From Neoceratodus forsteri (lineage: Eukaryota; Chordata; Ceratodontiformes; Ceratodontidae), in assembly GCA_016271365.2 (NCBI GenBank), contig CM028131.1, forward strand, positions 284,144,001 to 284,208,000: 64,000 nucleotides of DNA. The letters run 5' to 3'. The position numbers and the translations under genes were made by a program. The notes below the pieces were generated by a model, which was given only the letters and a program-made list of their open reading frames with translations, did no database searches and was not told where the DNA came from. Positions within the stretch are counted from its first letter, which is position 1. Each line of letters begins with the position of its first letter. Below are positions 55,431 to 64,000 of the stretch, piece after piece.

Positions 55431-55760
55431 GGGAACCATGGATGAACTATCCATAGCCTGGAGTGTACACTGCAAATGGCATTGCAGGATACCACCCATG
55501 GCACCCAGAATACCTCAGCAGTCCAGAGTGTGGCTTGTTACACAGGAGAATGGAGGAGCACATGGACTTGCAGCAATGTATAACAGCAGGAAGATACAGC
55601 ATCGACAAGGCATGCATTGGAGGTATGTCAATTCCCTCTTACGGTTTGCCAGGGATGTACAAATGGCTGTCTACACCGGTGGGTCCGCAGCTTGAGTAGT
55701 GCCCCAATGCACGGTACAGCCACTTGGATCATTCCACAGTGCAGGTCCCCAGTCCTTGTC
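55431..55760 (-). pseudogene. Possible Harbinger transposase remnant
   Basis: The minus-strand text SGLLRYSGCHGWYPAMPF followed by VYTPGYG resembles the LLGDSGYP..LTP block of HARBI1-type nucleases, preceded by a plausible helical stretch. Only this one block matches, no catalytic residues can be confirmed, and the flanks give no terminal repeats. Low confidence. Confidence 0.3.
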
Positions 55761-55990
55761 CAGTGAAATTGGTGGCTGGCCATGGCAGGATGTAGAGGGC
55801 AGTGCCAGTCTCTGCAACAGGTCAGGTATGGGGGTAGCGAGGGTGCCTGCATACTGGGGTGGTGGGTGGGGGTCCTCTACACTATGGAGATGGACCATGG
55901 TTTCCTCTGGTGTGATCAGGACTGGGGGGCCCTACACTATGGAGCTCTTTGGGGATGGAGTTGGATTGATTGGGGATGGGAAGGGGGTTC

Positions 55991-56740
55991 TGTGACAGCG
56001 TGTGGGAATAAACATCAAACGAGTCAAATTTACAGGTTTAAAACACCGTGATGTGATATTTATTTTTCAAAAGTTCAAAAAATAATAAATGAAAACAAAA
56101 ATTGCAATGAAAAATCACTTCTTAACATCAGTAGTTTCTCACATATTACAGTCCTGGATCTTAGAGCTCCTAAGACCCTCTTAATTTGCATTCAACAGCT
56201 TGTCTACAGTAGCAGTAGAACATCTCTCCTCTCTCTCAGAGCTGAGCCCCTCTGGACTGACTTGAAGTGAACTCAGTGAAGAGGTTTTATATCTTTTTGG
56301 TGGGGTCACCTGACTAAGCTCTTTCTATTTTCATGTCTGAACATGCTGTTACATGTCTGGACATGCTGTCTTAAAACCAAGGGAGTTTATTTGTTCCAGG
56401 GGACTTCCCAGTTCAATTAAAGATACAGTGTATATCTCCACAGATATTGACTCTGTATCTCTGATCCACAGTGACTAAGCACTTTTATAAAGCATACCAC
56501 ATTCTTTTGTTCAGCCTCATACATATAGAACCTAATACAGTAACAGGTTTATAATGTGAATTTATGAAAATACCTTAAGGATTTTGTATAACTGTACTAA
56601 TCATGACATAATTAGTTTGATATGGCTTCTGAATCATTTTTCTTTAAATAGGTTTTATTAACTGTATTCATGCCTGCCATCTAAAATAGCCGTCATGCTT
56701 TTTGTACACAAAATACACTTATGCACGTTACACAACACCT
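55991..56740 (-). mobile_element. Possible solo LTR (minus strand)
   Basis: On the minus strand there is a TATA-like GATATAAAACC (near plus 56,290), then an AATAAATATCACATCA polyadenylation-like site (near plus 56,055), and an end in CTGTCACA (plus TGTGACAG at 55,991). The order promoter, signal, CA end fits an LTR. The outer end is unclear (perhaps CGTTACACA near 56,730) and no target duplication or interior was found. Confidence 0.35.
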
Positions 56741-56984
56741 CTCCATGTGTTTGGCATCATTCTAGGGACTGGATGGATGGAAATGGAAAAAGAATGAAAA
56801 GAGAGAACTAGTAGGAAGTTTAGTAGGGATAGTAAAGGAGCTACACTAGGTGGCTGACCTAGGATGGGGGGGGGGGAGAAAAGCAAAGAGAAAAGCATTA
56901 ACTGTTGTGCAACAGAAGTTTTGGTAGCTAGGAAATAAGGAGATAGAAAAGTGTTCCATCAGTCACAGCTGAGGGTGTAGCCTA

Positions 56985-57335
56985 GCTCTGCCACAGGTAC
57001 CTCTAGCCCACCAGGGCTGTCAGGCTGCTGTGCACCTGGGTGCACTTCTGCAGCCCACTTGAGGGTGGCTGGCTGGGTTAGGTCAGCTATTTATGGCCTA
57101 ACTGTGGGCCGCAGTGCTCTGGACTGCAAGGCATTCCCATTAGGTATGCCGCAGTGGCATAACATGGAGCAGCCCCTCAACTTACTGGCACCTACCTTAA
57201 TGAGCCCTGGCCCATTCCCTTGTGGCCGGCGCATCCTGCACATCTGAATATCGTGCTGTGGCACATTGCTGGAGTTGCTCAAACACATCTCCTTTTCTGC
57301 TGGGCTGCGCATCTCCTTTGAATATGGGGGACCTG
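56985..57335 (-). mobile_element. Possible relative of the fold-back/GATATTCA family
   Basis: On the minus strand it starts CCCCCATATTCAAAGGAGAT then GCGCAGCCC, parallel to the GGATATTCAAAGGGG and TTGCGCATGG start of the element arm at 59,986. A CACGATATTCAGATGTGC block lies further in. The rest does not align by eye. Confidence 0.4.
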
Positions 57336-58294
57336 GACTAGGTACCCTGAATAAATACATTATAAAAATGACAAACTCATGACCCCACTGAAAACAAGAT
57401 ATTGCATCTAATCTGGGACAGCCTGAGTAAATACAGTGCAAAAATGTGTAAATAAACATGCTTATGACAATGAGATGTAGCCTCTCCCCTGCACTATCCA
57501 GGATACAAAATACAGGATAAGAAATATTCAGTGCTCACAGATCCAAATAACCATTTCCCTGTAACAAGCCCTCATTTTTTCTGTATTTTCCCCATAGAGC
57601 AAAATCAAATCCCTGTAGATTTTTCCATAAGCCACTGGTTCCTTATTTATGACTTTGTTCTTTATTTGTTATATCAGCAGCCTTTTATCAGGAAAAGAGC
57701 TCTGATTTGCAGTTCTGTATTAATATTATAAGTCAAGATGGCCTTGGAATGATTTGGATTTACATGGTATACAGAAGGCATAATGGGGGACTATATGAAA
57801 TAACAAATATCACACTCATTATTTCATGAACTATACTCAAAAGTAGTAATCACAAGTTGGCCAATCTTTTAAAAGATACTAGTAAGACCTGTAAGCAAAT
57901 TTATTGCAAATATATTAGAGACATTTCCCCATATACATATACACAGATGCTATTTTTTGCGTCTTATATTTGTTAGTTTTCAGACAAATTCTCATAGACT
58001 TTTTTTCTGACCACCTGATGGAATCTTGAATGAGTTAAGTAAATGTTATTATTTTCTTCAAGGTCCTGATCCAGCATCTCAGTAAATACACAGTCAGTAT
58101 ATCATATTATAAAATGACAAAAACAGTCTTCTGTTTCCAGTTGTTTGATCAGGACCTTTTACAAATGGTATAGTTATATACCAGTATCTTGCAAGTTCCC
58201 CAGGAAGATCTCTGACATTTTAGGAATAATATCAAGCATACACGAAACCTCCAAAAATATAAAAATAATAATATAGAAAAACATAAAGGGAACT
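57336..58294. other. Unassigned AT-rich region
   Basis: No repeat or gene recognised. One of the few stretches that may be unique sequence. Confidence 0.4.
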
Positions 58295-58362
58295 TACAAG
58301 CTCAAATGGGCAGACTGAGTGGGCCATAGGCCCTTATCTGCTGACAGTGTCTTTGTATCTAA
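58295..58362 (+). mobile_element. CR1 3' end fragment
   Basis: GGGCAGACTGAGTGGGCCAT then AGGCCCTTATCTGCTGACAG and TCTTTGTATCTAAAC, the conserved CR1 terminus, about 70 bp long. Confidence 0.75.
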
Positions 58363-58421
58363 ACAATAATTTCCCTCCAAATAAATAGCATGATCTTTCA
58401 TTCTCAAAAATAGCACATTAT

Positions 58422-59986
58422 GGGTGGGATATTCAGTGTGCACCAGGCAGGGGCACAAGCCTGGGCGCAGCACAACTGGGATGTGCCAGGGAGTGTGCTG
58501 GACGATATTCAATGGTGCTGCACCATGGCTCAGCACTGTTGAATATGGCAACATGGCCTCCCACATTGTGCATGGTGCAGTGGCACTGCACCAGCGCAAG
58601 TGGCAAGGGAGGAGCTGAGGGATGTGCCAGCGCAAGTGCGGTTGCGCTAGGTGCAGGAACTGCGATATTCAGTGGTGCATATGCAAATGGGGCCATATGT
58701 AAGCTAAGGCACAACTGGGGCTGTTAGTATGTCATTATGGCCCCATTTGCATGCAGGTGCACCGATCCCTGGCAACTGCACCTGGCACCATGCTGGGCTG
58801 CAGCCTCCAAGGACTGATGTCCCCCTCACAGCATGGCACAGTGTCCCACAAATCCCGATCAGGGCATAGGCATAATAAACTACCGCGTGCCATATCCTGG
58901 TGGTCCAGTGGACCACTACAGCCGATCGCCGGACGCCAGGTATAAGAAAACAACATGTCCCTTATCCCTGGTGGTCCAGTGGACCGCTTCACGTAATCGC
59001 TGGCATAAGTATAAATAAACATTTCTAATAACCATCATGGTCCAGCGGTACCCCCTCCCCCCACCCACTGAGCCCCATCACCCCGTCCTCCCAGGTCAGC
59101 GGCGGGCTGCAGCTCCGCATCCACAAGCCTCCCAGCCGCCCGCTGACTGACTGTGTACAATGCACGTTGTATGCCCATTGGTCCACAGTGGGGCCAATGG
59201 GCGGGCAGAGATGAACCATACTACACAGTCCAGATATGTGAATGGATCCAGCCCACGCTGGACCAATGGGCGTACAGCCCTACTGTATGCAGTCAGTTGG
59301 CGGGTGGCTGGGAGGCTTATGGATGGGGAGTTGCTGCCCGCTGCTGACCGGGGGGGAGCAGAGTGGCTGGGCTCAGTAGGCAGGTGGGGAAGGTGGTACT
59401 GCTGGACCACCAGAGATATTAGAACATGTTTATTTATACTTATGCCTACGATCGGGCTGGAAGCTGTCCACTGGACCACCAGGGTTATGGGATGTGTTGT
59501 TTTCTTATACTTATGCCCTTGATCTGGCTGGAGGCGGTCCACTGGACCACCAGGGATATCGATTCCATTACAATGCCTGCGATTGGGCATGGGGTGTGCA
59601 CAATGCTGACAGACCCTGGCTTCAGAGCTCGAGTGGCCACCCACAGCTGGTGGCTGCCGTGTGTGCCCTGGCACATGGCAGCTCACCTGTGGGTGGCCAG
59701 CCCTTGCTCCTATTTCTTTTAGGCTCAACTTTGAGCACTCAGTGTGTGGTGCAAGTAGGGGTTCACCAGCATATGTGCGCACATCTCAGGCTGAATATAG
59801 GGATGTGCGGGGATAGCCGCATGGAGCACGCCCCCACTTGCGCCTCATACATTACTGGTGCACCCCGGCGCATTGGGATTTGCACGGTGCAACATCCCCT
59901 TTCGAATATTGTGCCAGGGTGCATCAGTGGGTTGTGCATGGCGCAACACTGTTGCGCCATGCGCAACCCCTTTGAATATCCCACCC
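58422..59986. mobile_element. 1.57-kb fold-back transposon with large inverted arms
   Basis: The ends are perfect 14-bp inverted repeats: GGGTGGGATATTCA (58422-58435) and TGAATATCCCACCC (59973-59986). TAT lies just outside each end (58419-58421 and 59987-59989), a possible 3-bp duplication. The inner ~700 bp is a large imperfect palindrome centred near 59,210. Both arms carry 2-3 tandem ~70-bp units with CCTGGTGGTCCAGTGGACC, an A-rich link, CCCACTGAGCCC, CCTCCCAGCC and a CCCATTGGTCCA block. The outer parts of the arms differ. No transposase is encoded; a 228-codon minus-strand frame (59096-59782) crosses the palindrome and is a by-product. Superfamily is uncertain, with Harbinger or MULE-like fold-back possible. 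Confidence 0.8.
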
Positions 59987-60109
59987 TATATATCAAGTCA
60001 ATATTTCCTCCATCTTGGCATCAAATAAGATCTTAGCTTCTAAAAAGTGCTGAAATGCCTAAAGTTTGTTGTAATTAATAGAAAAACTTCTGCGTGTCTA
60101 TCATGTATT

Positions 60110-60281
60110 GTGTCTTTTAATACAGGTTGTATATTGTATTTGCTATGTTTGTATTTATGTACATATTCTGTGTAACTATTTCTTTTATACATTGGGACCC
60201 CATTGAAAATAAGCCTTGGCTCAATTGGGCTATCCTTTTCTGAATTTTCAGAATAAAATCTTTACTACTACTACTACATGT
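60110..60281 (+). mobile_element. LINE 3' end with (ACT)n tail
   Basis: CATTGGGACCCCATTGAAAA, then AAGCCTTGGCTCAATTGGGC, CTGAATTTTCAGAATAAAAT and five TAC/ACT units. An AATAAA signal, a small AGCC-TT-GGCT hairpin and a microsatellite tail are the layout of an L2- or RTE-type 3' end. No coding part remains. Confidence 0.6.
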
Positions 60282-60671
60282 TGTGAGAGAACAAAGCAAG
60301 TTAACACATATCCTGGATACATTATTATCAGACCAAATTTATTTATAGAAATTACGCATGATTACATTACTAATACTGTAAATTCAAATATGACTGTTCA
60401 GACCTTCTTACTGTTTATAGTGCTCATTCTAGCCACAAACAATACATTTATGTTCCACAGCTTAGAGTTGGAGGTCCAATACGCAAGAAAAACTCAACTA
60501 TTATGCAGCCTACAAATTTCTTTCTCAGTTGTTTTGACTAACTTTTTATAACTCTATATGGGAACATAAGAAATCAGACAATTATACAGATGAATTTCTC
60601 ACTGTTCTGGTTTGTCAGCAGTTAATTCATTAGATGAGGTCTCTCTTGCCAGGAGTTTGACTGTTTCTCCA

Positions 60672-60709
<38 letters not shown>

Positions 60710-61616
60710 CAGTACTTGGCAGGCTCTTATCTGTTATGTTTGGAAAGCAGGCGCAGCCCCTTATCAAGAAATCTATATATTTAGTCTGGGTATTTCACTG
60801 AAGACCTGGCATATGTCTGAAACAGTGCTTATCAGATAGTGTCTTAAAGGTTAAAAACAGTGTAGATCATTATATATTTGCTGGAAAAGGGTGACATTTA
60901 TTAAGTATGAATCTTTCTTGAAAGACAATACATACCAACTGAAGTTAGTAGCAAAAATGTTCATATGCTAGGTATTTAAATGTGCAAGTTGTGGCATTTA
61001 GAGGGGATAAACAAATCTCAGTTTAATAGGCAACCAATATTTAACAAGCTGTTTCAGTTTCCTAATGGCTATCTGATAAGCAGCTTAGAGTTATGTCTCC
61101 AACATACTAAACAGAAAGAAGGAGTATTTTATTTTAGTTGTCATAGTGATTTGTAGATGTGGAAGGATACACTGAAAAATCCAAAAAATGTGTTACACGA
61201 TACTCCATTTTCAAGCTACAGACAGTAAGATGGCTGTAAAAACACATCACCACCAACGTATCAGGGTATTAAGAACTTTTTCTTCAGGGTGTTCTGGAAG
61301 TGTCTAAAATAAATAAATAAATTCATACATTTGACTTGTTACTAAAATAAGTAATTTAAAATATTTATATATACTGGTATTTTTGCCAGTGCTAGCACTT
61401 ACCACATGTCAATGAGTTCTCAGTAGATACTGCTAATGCCAAAATACTAATACAGGAGAAAAAGCAATATATTGGAGTATATTCATAAATAAATTTCTAA
61501 TAATGCCTTTATCTGGTATGAAAACAAGTAATCAAAATAGTGTAAACTTAATAGTTCACCTAAAAATATATAGATATAATATAGAGTGGCTATTCTTTTT
61601 CAATACAGAAATAATA
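60282..61616. other. Unassigned AT-rich region with a (CA)n run
   Basis: A (CA)n microsatellite lies at 60,673-60,708. Otherwise I see no gene or repeat family. Confidence 0.45.
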
Positions 61617-61915
61617 TAGAGTGCCTATTCTTTTGGTTTGACTCCCCTTCCCCTGCCAGGATGACTATTTTTTGGTTTGACTCCCCTCCCCCTGCCAGGA
61701 TGACTATTTTTTTTGGTTTGACTCCCCCTCTCCCTGCCAGGATGGCTATTCTTTTGGTTTGACTCCCCTTCCCCCTGCCAGGATGACTATTTTTTGGGGT
61801 TTGTATCCCCCTCTCCCCTACCAGGATGATTATTCTTTTGGTTGGAATCTCACTTTTCACCCCTCTCCCAGATGGTTATTCTTTTGTTTTGAATTCTCCT
61901 CCCCCCTTGTCTTTT
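61617..61915. repeat. Minisatellite, ~50-bp pyrimidine-rich units
   Basis: About six units of TATTCTTTTGGTTTGACTCC, CCTTCCCCTGCCAGGATGAC type. On the minus strand the period keeps one frame open and gives a repeating peptide with NQK and VILAG. Units drift towards the right end. Confidence 0.85.
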
Positions 61916-62629
61916 TTTTAGATTGCCATTGGAACCCTTGGGAATTTTACTATCTGAAGTGCGTAGATGAGAATCCTTACTCATTTGTGATTTTGAGCTA
62001 AAGGAACACAGATATGGTGTTGTATGAACTTCCATTTTTGTGATTATTAATCAATTATGATACTGTACCTGTAAAGCAATCTAACTGATTTTTGGTACAA
62101 CATGGACTTATTGATGTCTCAGTATTGTACTTCAGCTCCTTTCTTCATTTCTCACTCTTCCCCCACATAGCACCACTTATCCTCCCCACACACTATTGAG
62201 CATCCTTTTGTATTTTTCTGAGGAGCTGCTTATCAACTTTATGCATAACAATGTGCTGTAGCAATTCTGTTCATTAATATATACTGCAGCTATTATGTGC
62301 TCATGTTTTTAACTTGTGAAATGTGCTGTTACTTTAAGAAATTTATGAATTTAACAGCAAGGGATCTAGGAGCTTACATGCCCTTGACGAAGGCCATTGA
62401 TTTGGCTGAAGCACTGGGGCTTTCCTGCTCCTCAGGTCTTTCTTGGCTGTTTGGCAAAATAAGTTCTTTAGTTTTGCAAGTTCCATTGTTTTGGTAGTGA
62501 TCCTTGGAATGCAGGCTCTTGCTTTTACTTTGTTAGTAGGATTGGCTGCCATTTCCTGGCACCCCAGTATCTCCAGAGATGTGCTGTTTCCACTGCTTTT
62601 GTACATTAGTTTCCTCCCCTCCCCACTTG
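61916..62629. other. Unassigned segment splitting two minisatellite blocks
   Basis: No gene recognised. It separates two blocks of the same minisatellite, so it is either an insertion into one array or sequence between two arrays. Confidence 0.4.
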
Positions 62630-62870
62630 TGTGACTATTCTTTGGATTAGAATCCCCTTCCTGGATGGCTATTCTTTTGGCTTGAAGTGCCACTCCCCAC
62701 CTGGATAGCTATTCTTTGGCTGGAATCCCCTTTCCACCCTCCTGCTTGGATGGCTATTATTCTGTTTGAATCCCCATTCCTCCTTGCCTGGATGGCTAAT
62801 ATTTTGTTAGAATCCCCTTCCCCCTCCTGGATGGCTATGTTTTTATTTGAATCCTTGAATTGCTTGACTT
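62630..62870. repeat. Second block of the same minisatellite
   Basis: About five units with TGGATGGCTATTCTTTTGGC and GAATCCCCTTCC, same strand as 61,617-61,915 but more diverged. It ends at the SINE target site. Confidence 0.8.
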
Positions 62871-62875
62871 GTTTT

Positions 62876-62890
62876 TTTTGTTACATTTCT
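62876..62890. repeat. Perfect 15-bp target duplication of the SINE
   Basis: TTTTGTTACATTTCT occurs here and again at 63460-63474, immediately outside the SINE ends. Confidence 0.9.
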
Positions 62891-63459
62891 GGGTTTTTTT
62901 TTGGTTATTTTATTTATCCTCCTAGCCACCTCTCAGCCCCTTGGTACTTCTTGCATCCCGTCCGGGGATCTGGCCGCAGTCCATCTCGTCTCCTCTGGCA
63001 CCCTGAACTCCTGCGGCTTGCCCCCCACAGCGGGGTGTCAGGGAGCCCCCCTAACTCCCCACCCTCATGAATCCAGTATGGTGCCAGCTCCAACAAACAC
63101 CGGACGGCCACTGCCGCGCGAGGTGTCACCTTTTTCCTTGTTCGCTTCCACCCCTTGCTGGAGCCCTGGGCATCATGACACCAGCAGGGCAGGCGCATAC
63201 ATCCACACCTCTCCCCAGGCCTCTTGCTCGGACTCCTCCCTGATGCTGTCACCCCATGCCTGACCCCAGCCTCCGCAGGGGAAAGCAATCAGGCATCGGA
63301 GGTAAACCCCTCCCAGAGAAGGAGAGCAGTCTAATGGATGCTCTATCCTTCTCCTCCCCGCCAACCCCCGATGACCCATGCTCATTCTCAAACACAGGTC
63401 GCCGGTGCAGCGCGAGATAATGTGTCCAGTGCCTCAGCCCTCAGCACCACTGGGCCGGC
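62891..63459 (-). mobile_element. Long tRNA-derived SINE (copy 3, complete, 569 bp)
   Basis: The minus strand begins GCCGGCCCAGTGGTGCTGAG, the closest of the three copies to a tRNA head. A B-box-like GTTTGAGAATG within plus 63,381-63,401 follows, then a ~480-bp GC-rich body and an A-rich tail (plus-strand T runs at 62,894-62,920). Flanking 15-bp duplications are identical, so this is probably the youngest of the three insertions. A 124-codon minus frame across it is not conserved in the others. Confidence 0.85.
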
Positions 63460-63474
63460 TTTTGTTACATTTCT

Positions 63475-64000
63475 AATACATTTTGCTGCACCATTACTGT
63501 CTTCTGTGTGATCTGTACTCACCGTTGGGGTCCTTAAAGGTCTGTAGTGAGGAGGTTCTTTTATTCCCTGGACCTCTTGGCCATCCTGGGGTCATGCCTA
63601 TCAAACTGCTTCTGCATCCTCTGGTCCGCTGACTCCACATTCACTGCAGTGTTGCCCGCTGGGAGCAGCAGGCATATTCATGGTTCAGAGTCATGTTGTG
63701 CAGTATGCAATGTCCAAGGAATATGGCACAGGCCTTCTGAGTGCTGTATTGTTAGGGTACCACTGGAATGGTCAAGGCATTTGAATTGCATCTTGAGTGT
63801 GCCAAAGACCTGGTCAATAACACTGCGTGTTGCGATGTATGCTGCATTGTACCTGTCCTCTGCAGTGCAGTGTGGTGACATTACCTTTCAGTACACTCAT
63901 CTGAGTGACTGGCACTTTTGGTTCATATGCTGCAGATACACACTGGAATCGAGTGTGACCTCTTGCACACTCACACTGATGTGCGTGATGATATCACACT
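63475..64000 (-). pseudogene. Harbinger (HARBI1-type) transposase remnant, runs off the window
   Basis: The minus-strand frame 63678-63881 encodes DRYNAAYIATRSVIDQVFG, then TLKMQFKCLDHSSGTLTIQ. This is the RYN..H..TR.VIE..FG.LK.RF.CLD.SGG.L block near the C-terminus of Harbinger nucleases. The following HIPWTLHTAQHD corresponds to the C-LHN box, frameshifted. Upstream coding parts lie beyond the window end. After 63,677 (minus-strand downstream) the text to 63,475 is probably 3' UTR. Dead by frameshift and loss of the Asn/His motif. Confidence 0.75.

Noticed and set aside
59096..59782. 228-codon minus-strand ORF
   Set aside because: It runs through the palindrome and tandem arms of the fold-back element and resembles no protein.
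62901..63288. 120-124-codon ORFs on both strands
   Set aside because: They lie within SINE copy 3 and are not kept in the other two SINE copies.

Overview
This window is eukaryotic, almost certainly a large, transposon-rich vertebrate genome. I see no intact cellular gene, no tRNA or rRNA gene and no CRISPR array. Nearly everything I can identify is mobile DNA: at least four CR1 subfamilies, a second L2-like LINE, a Tx1/L1-type LINE, a tRNA-derived SINE, a gamma-type LTR retroelement, hAT and Harbinger transposons, a fold-back family, and satellite arrays. The CR1 copies end in (TTTCTATG)n, and CR1, L2-like, Tx1, hAT and Harbinger elements occur together. That fits an amphibian (a caecilian is my best guess) better than a mammal or bird; it is an inference from repeat content only.

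Layout. 1-7.8 kb: LINE 3' ends, the 5' half of a CR1 (ORF1 esterase and the ORF2 endonuclease start), and an older terminal-inverted-repeat element. 7.8-20.96 kb: a roughly 13.2 kb hAT-like transposon bounded by matching terminal repeats and a perfect 8-bp target duplication. It is filled with arrays of a ~295-bp satellite organised into ~2 kb higher-order units. Each unit also carries a long palindrome, a ~100-bp intron-like segment and a GC-rich minisatellite. A MITE and a CR1 fragment are nested in it. 23.7-28.5 kb: an L2-like LINE split by a CR1. 29.8-30.4 kb: a tRNA-type SINE. 30.9-37.1 kb: CR1 copies end to end, one with an internal tandem duplication. 37.1-39.4 kb: a Tx1/L1-type LINE. 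41.4-46.2 kb: an LTR element with two 1.3-kb LTRs, a proline-type primer site and a short, decayed interior. 46.4-48.3 kb: a CR1 carrying another SINE copy with a target duplication. 48.8-53.2 kb: half a fold-back element fused to a second hAT copy, which keeps satellite, palindrome, decayed transposase and 3' terminus. 53.2-58.4 kb: mostly unassigned, with weak Harbinger, LTR and CR1 remnants. 58.4-60 kb: a nearly complete fold-back transposon. 60-64 kb: a LINE tail, split minisatellites, a third SINE copy and the edge of a Harbinger transposase.

How the parts relate. The two hAT loci share satellite, palindrome, intron-like segment, minisatellite and ~356-bp 3' subterminal sequence, and one also holds a hAT transposase. 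I therefore read the 13-kb element as a non-autonomous, satellite-bloated relative of an autonomous hAT family. The three SINE copies share a tRNA-like head, a ~480-bp body and an A-rich tail, and each has target duplications. Reading frames are broken almost throughout, so most insertions are old. All family names rest on motifs visible in the sequence; no database search was possible.
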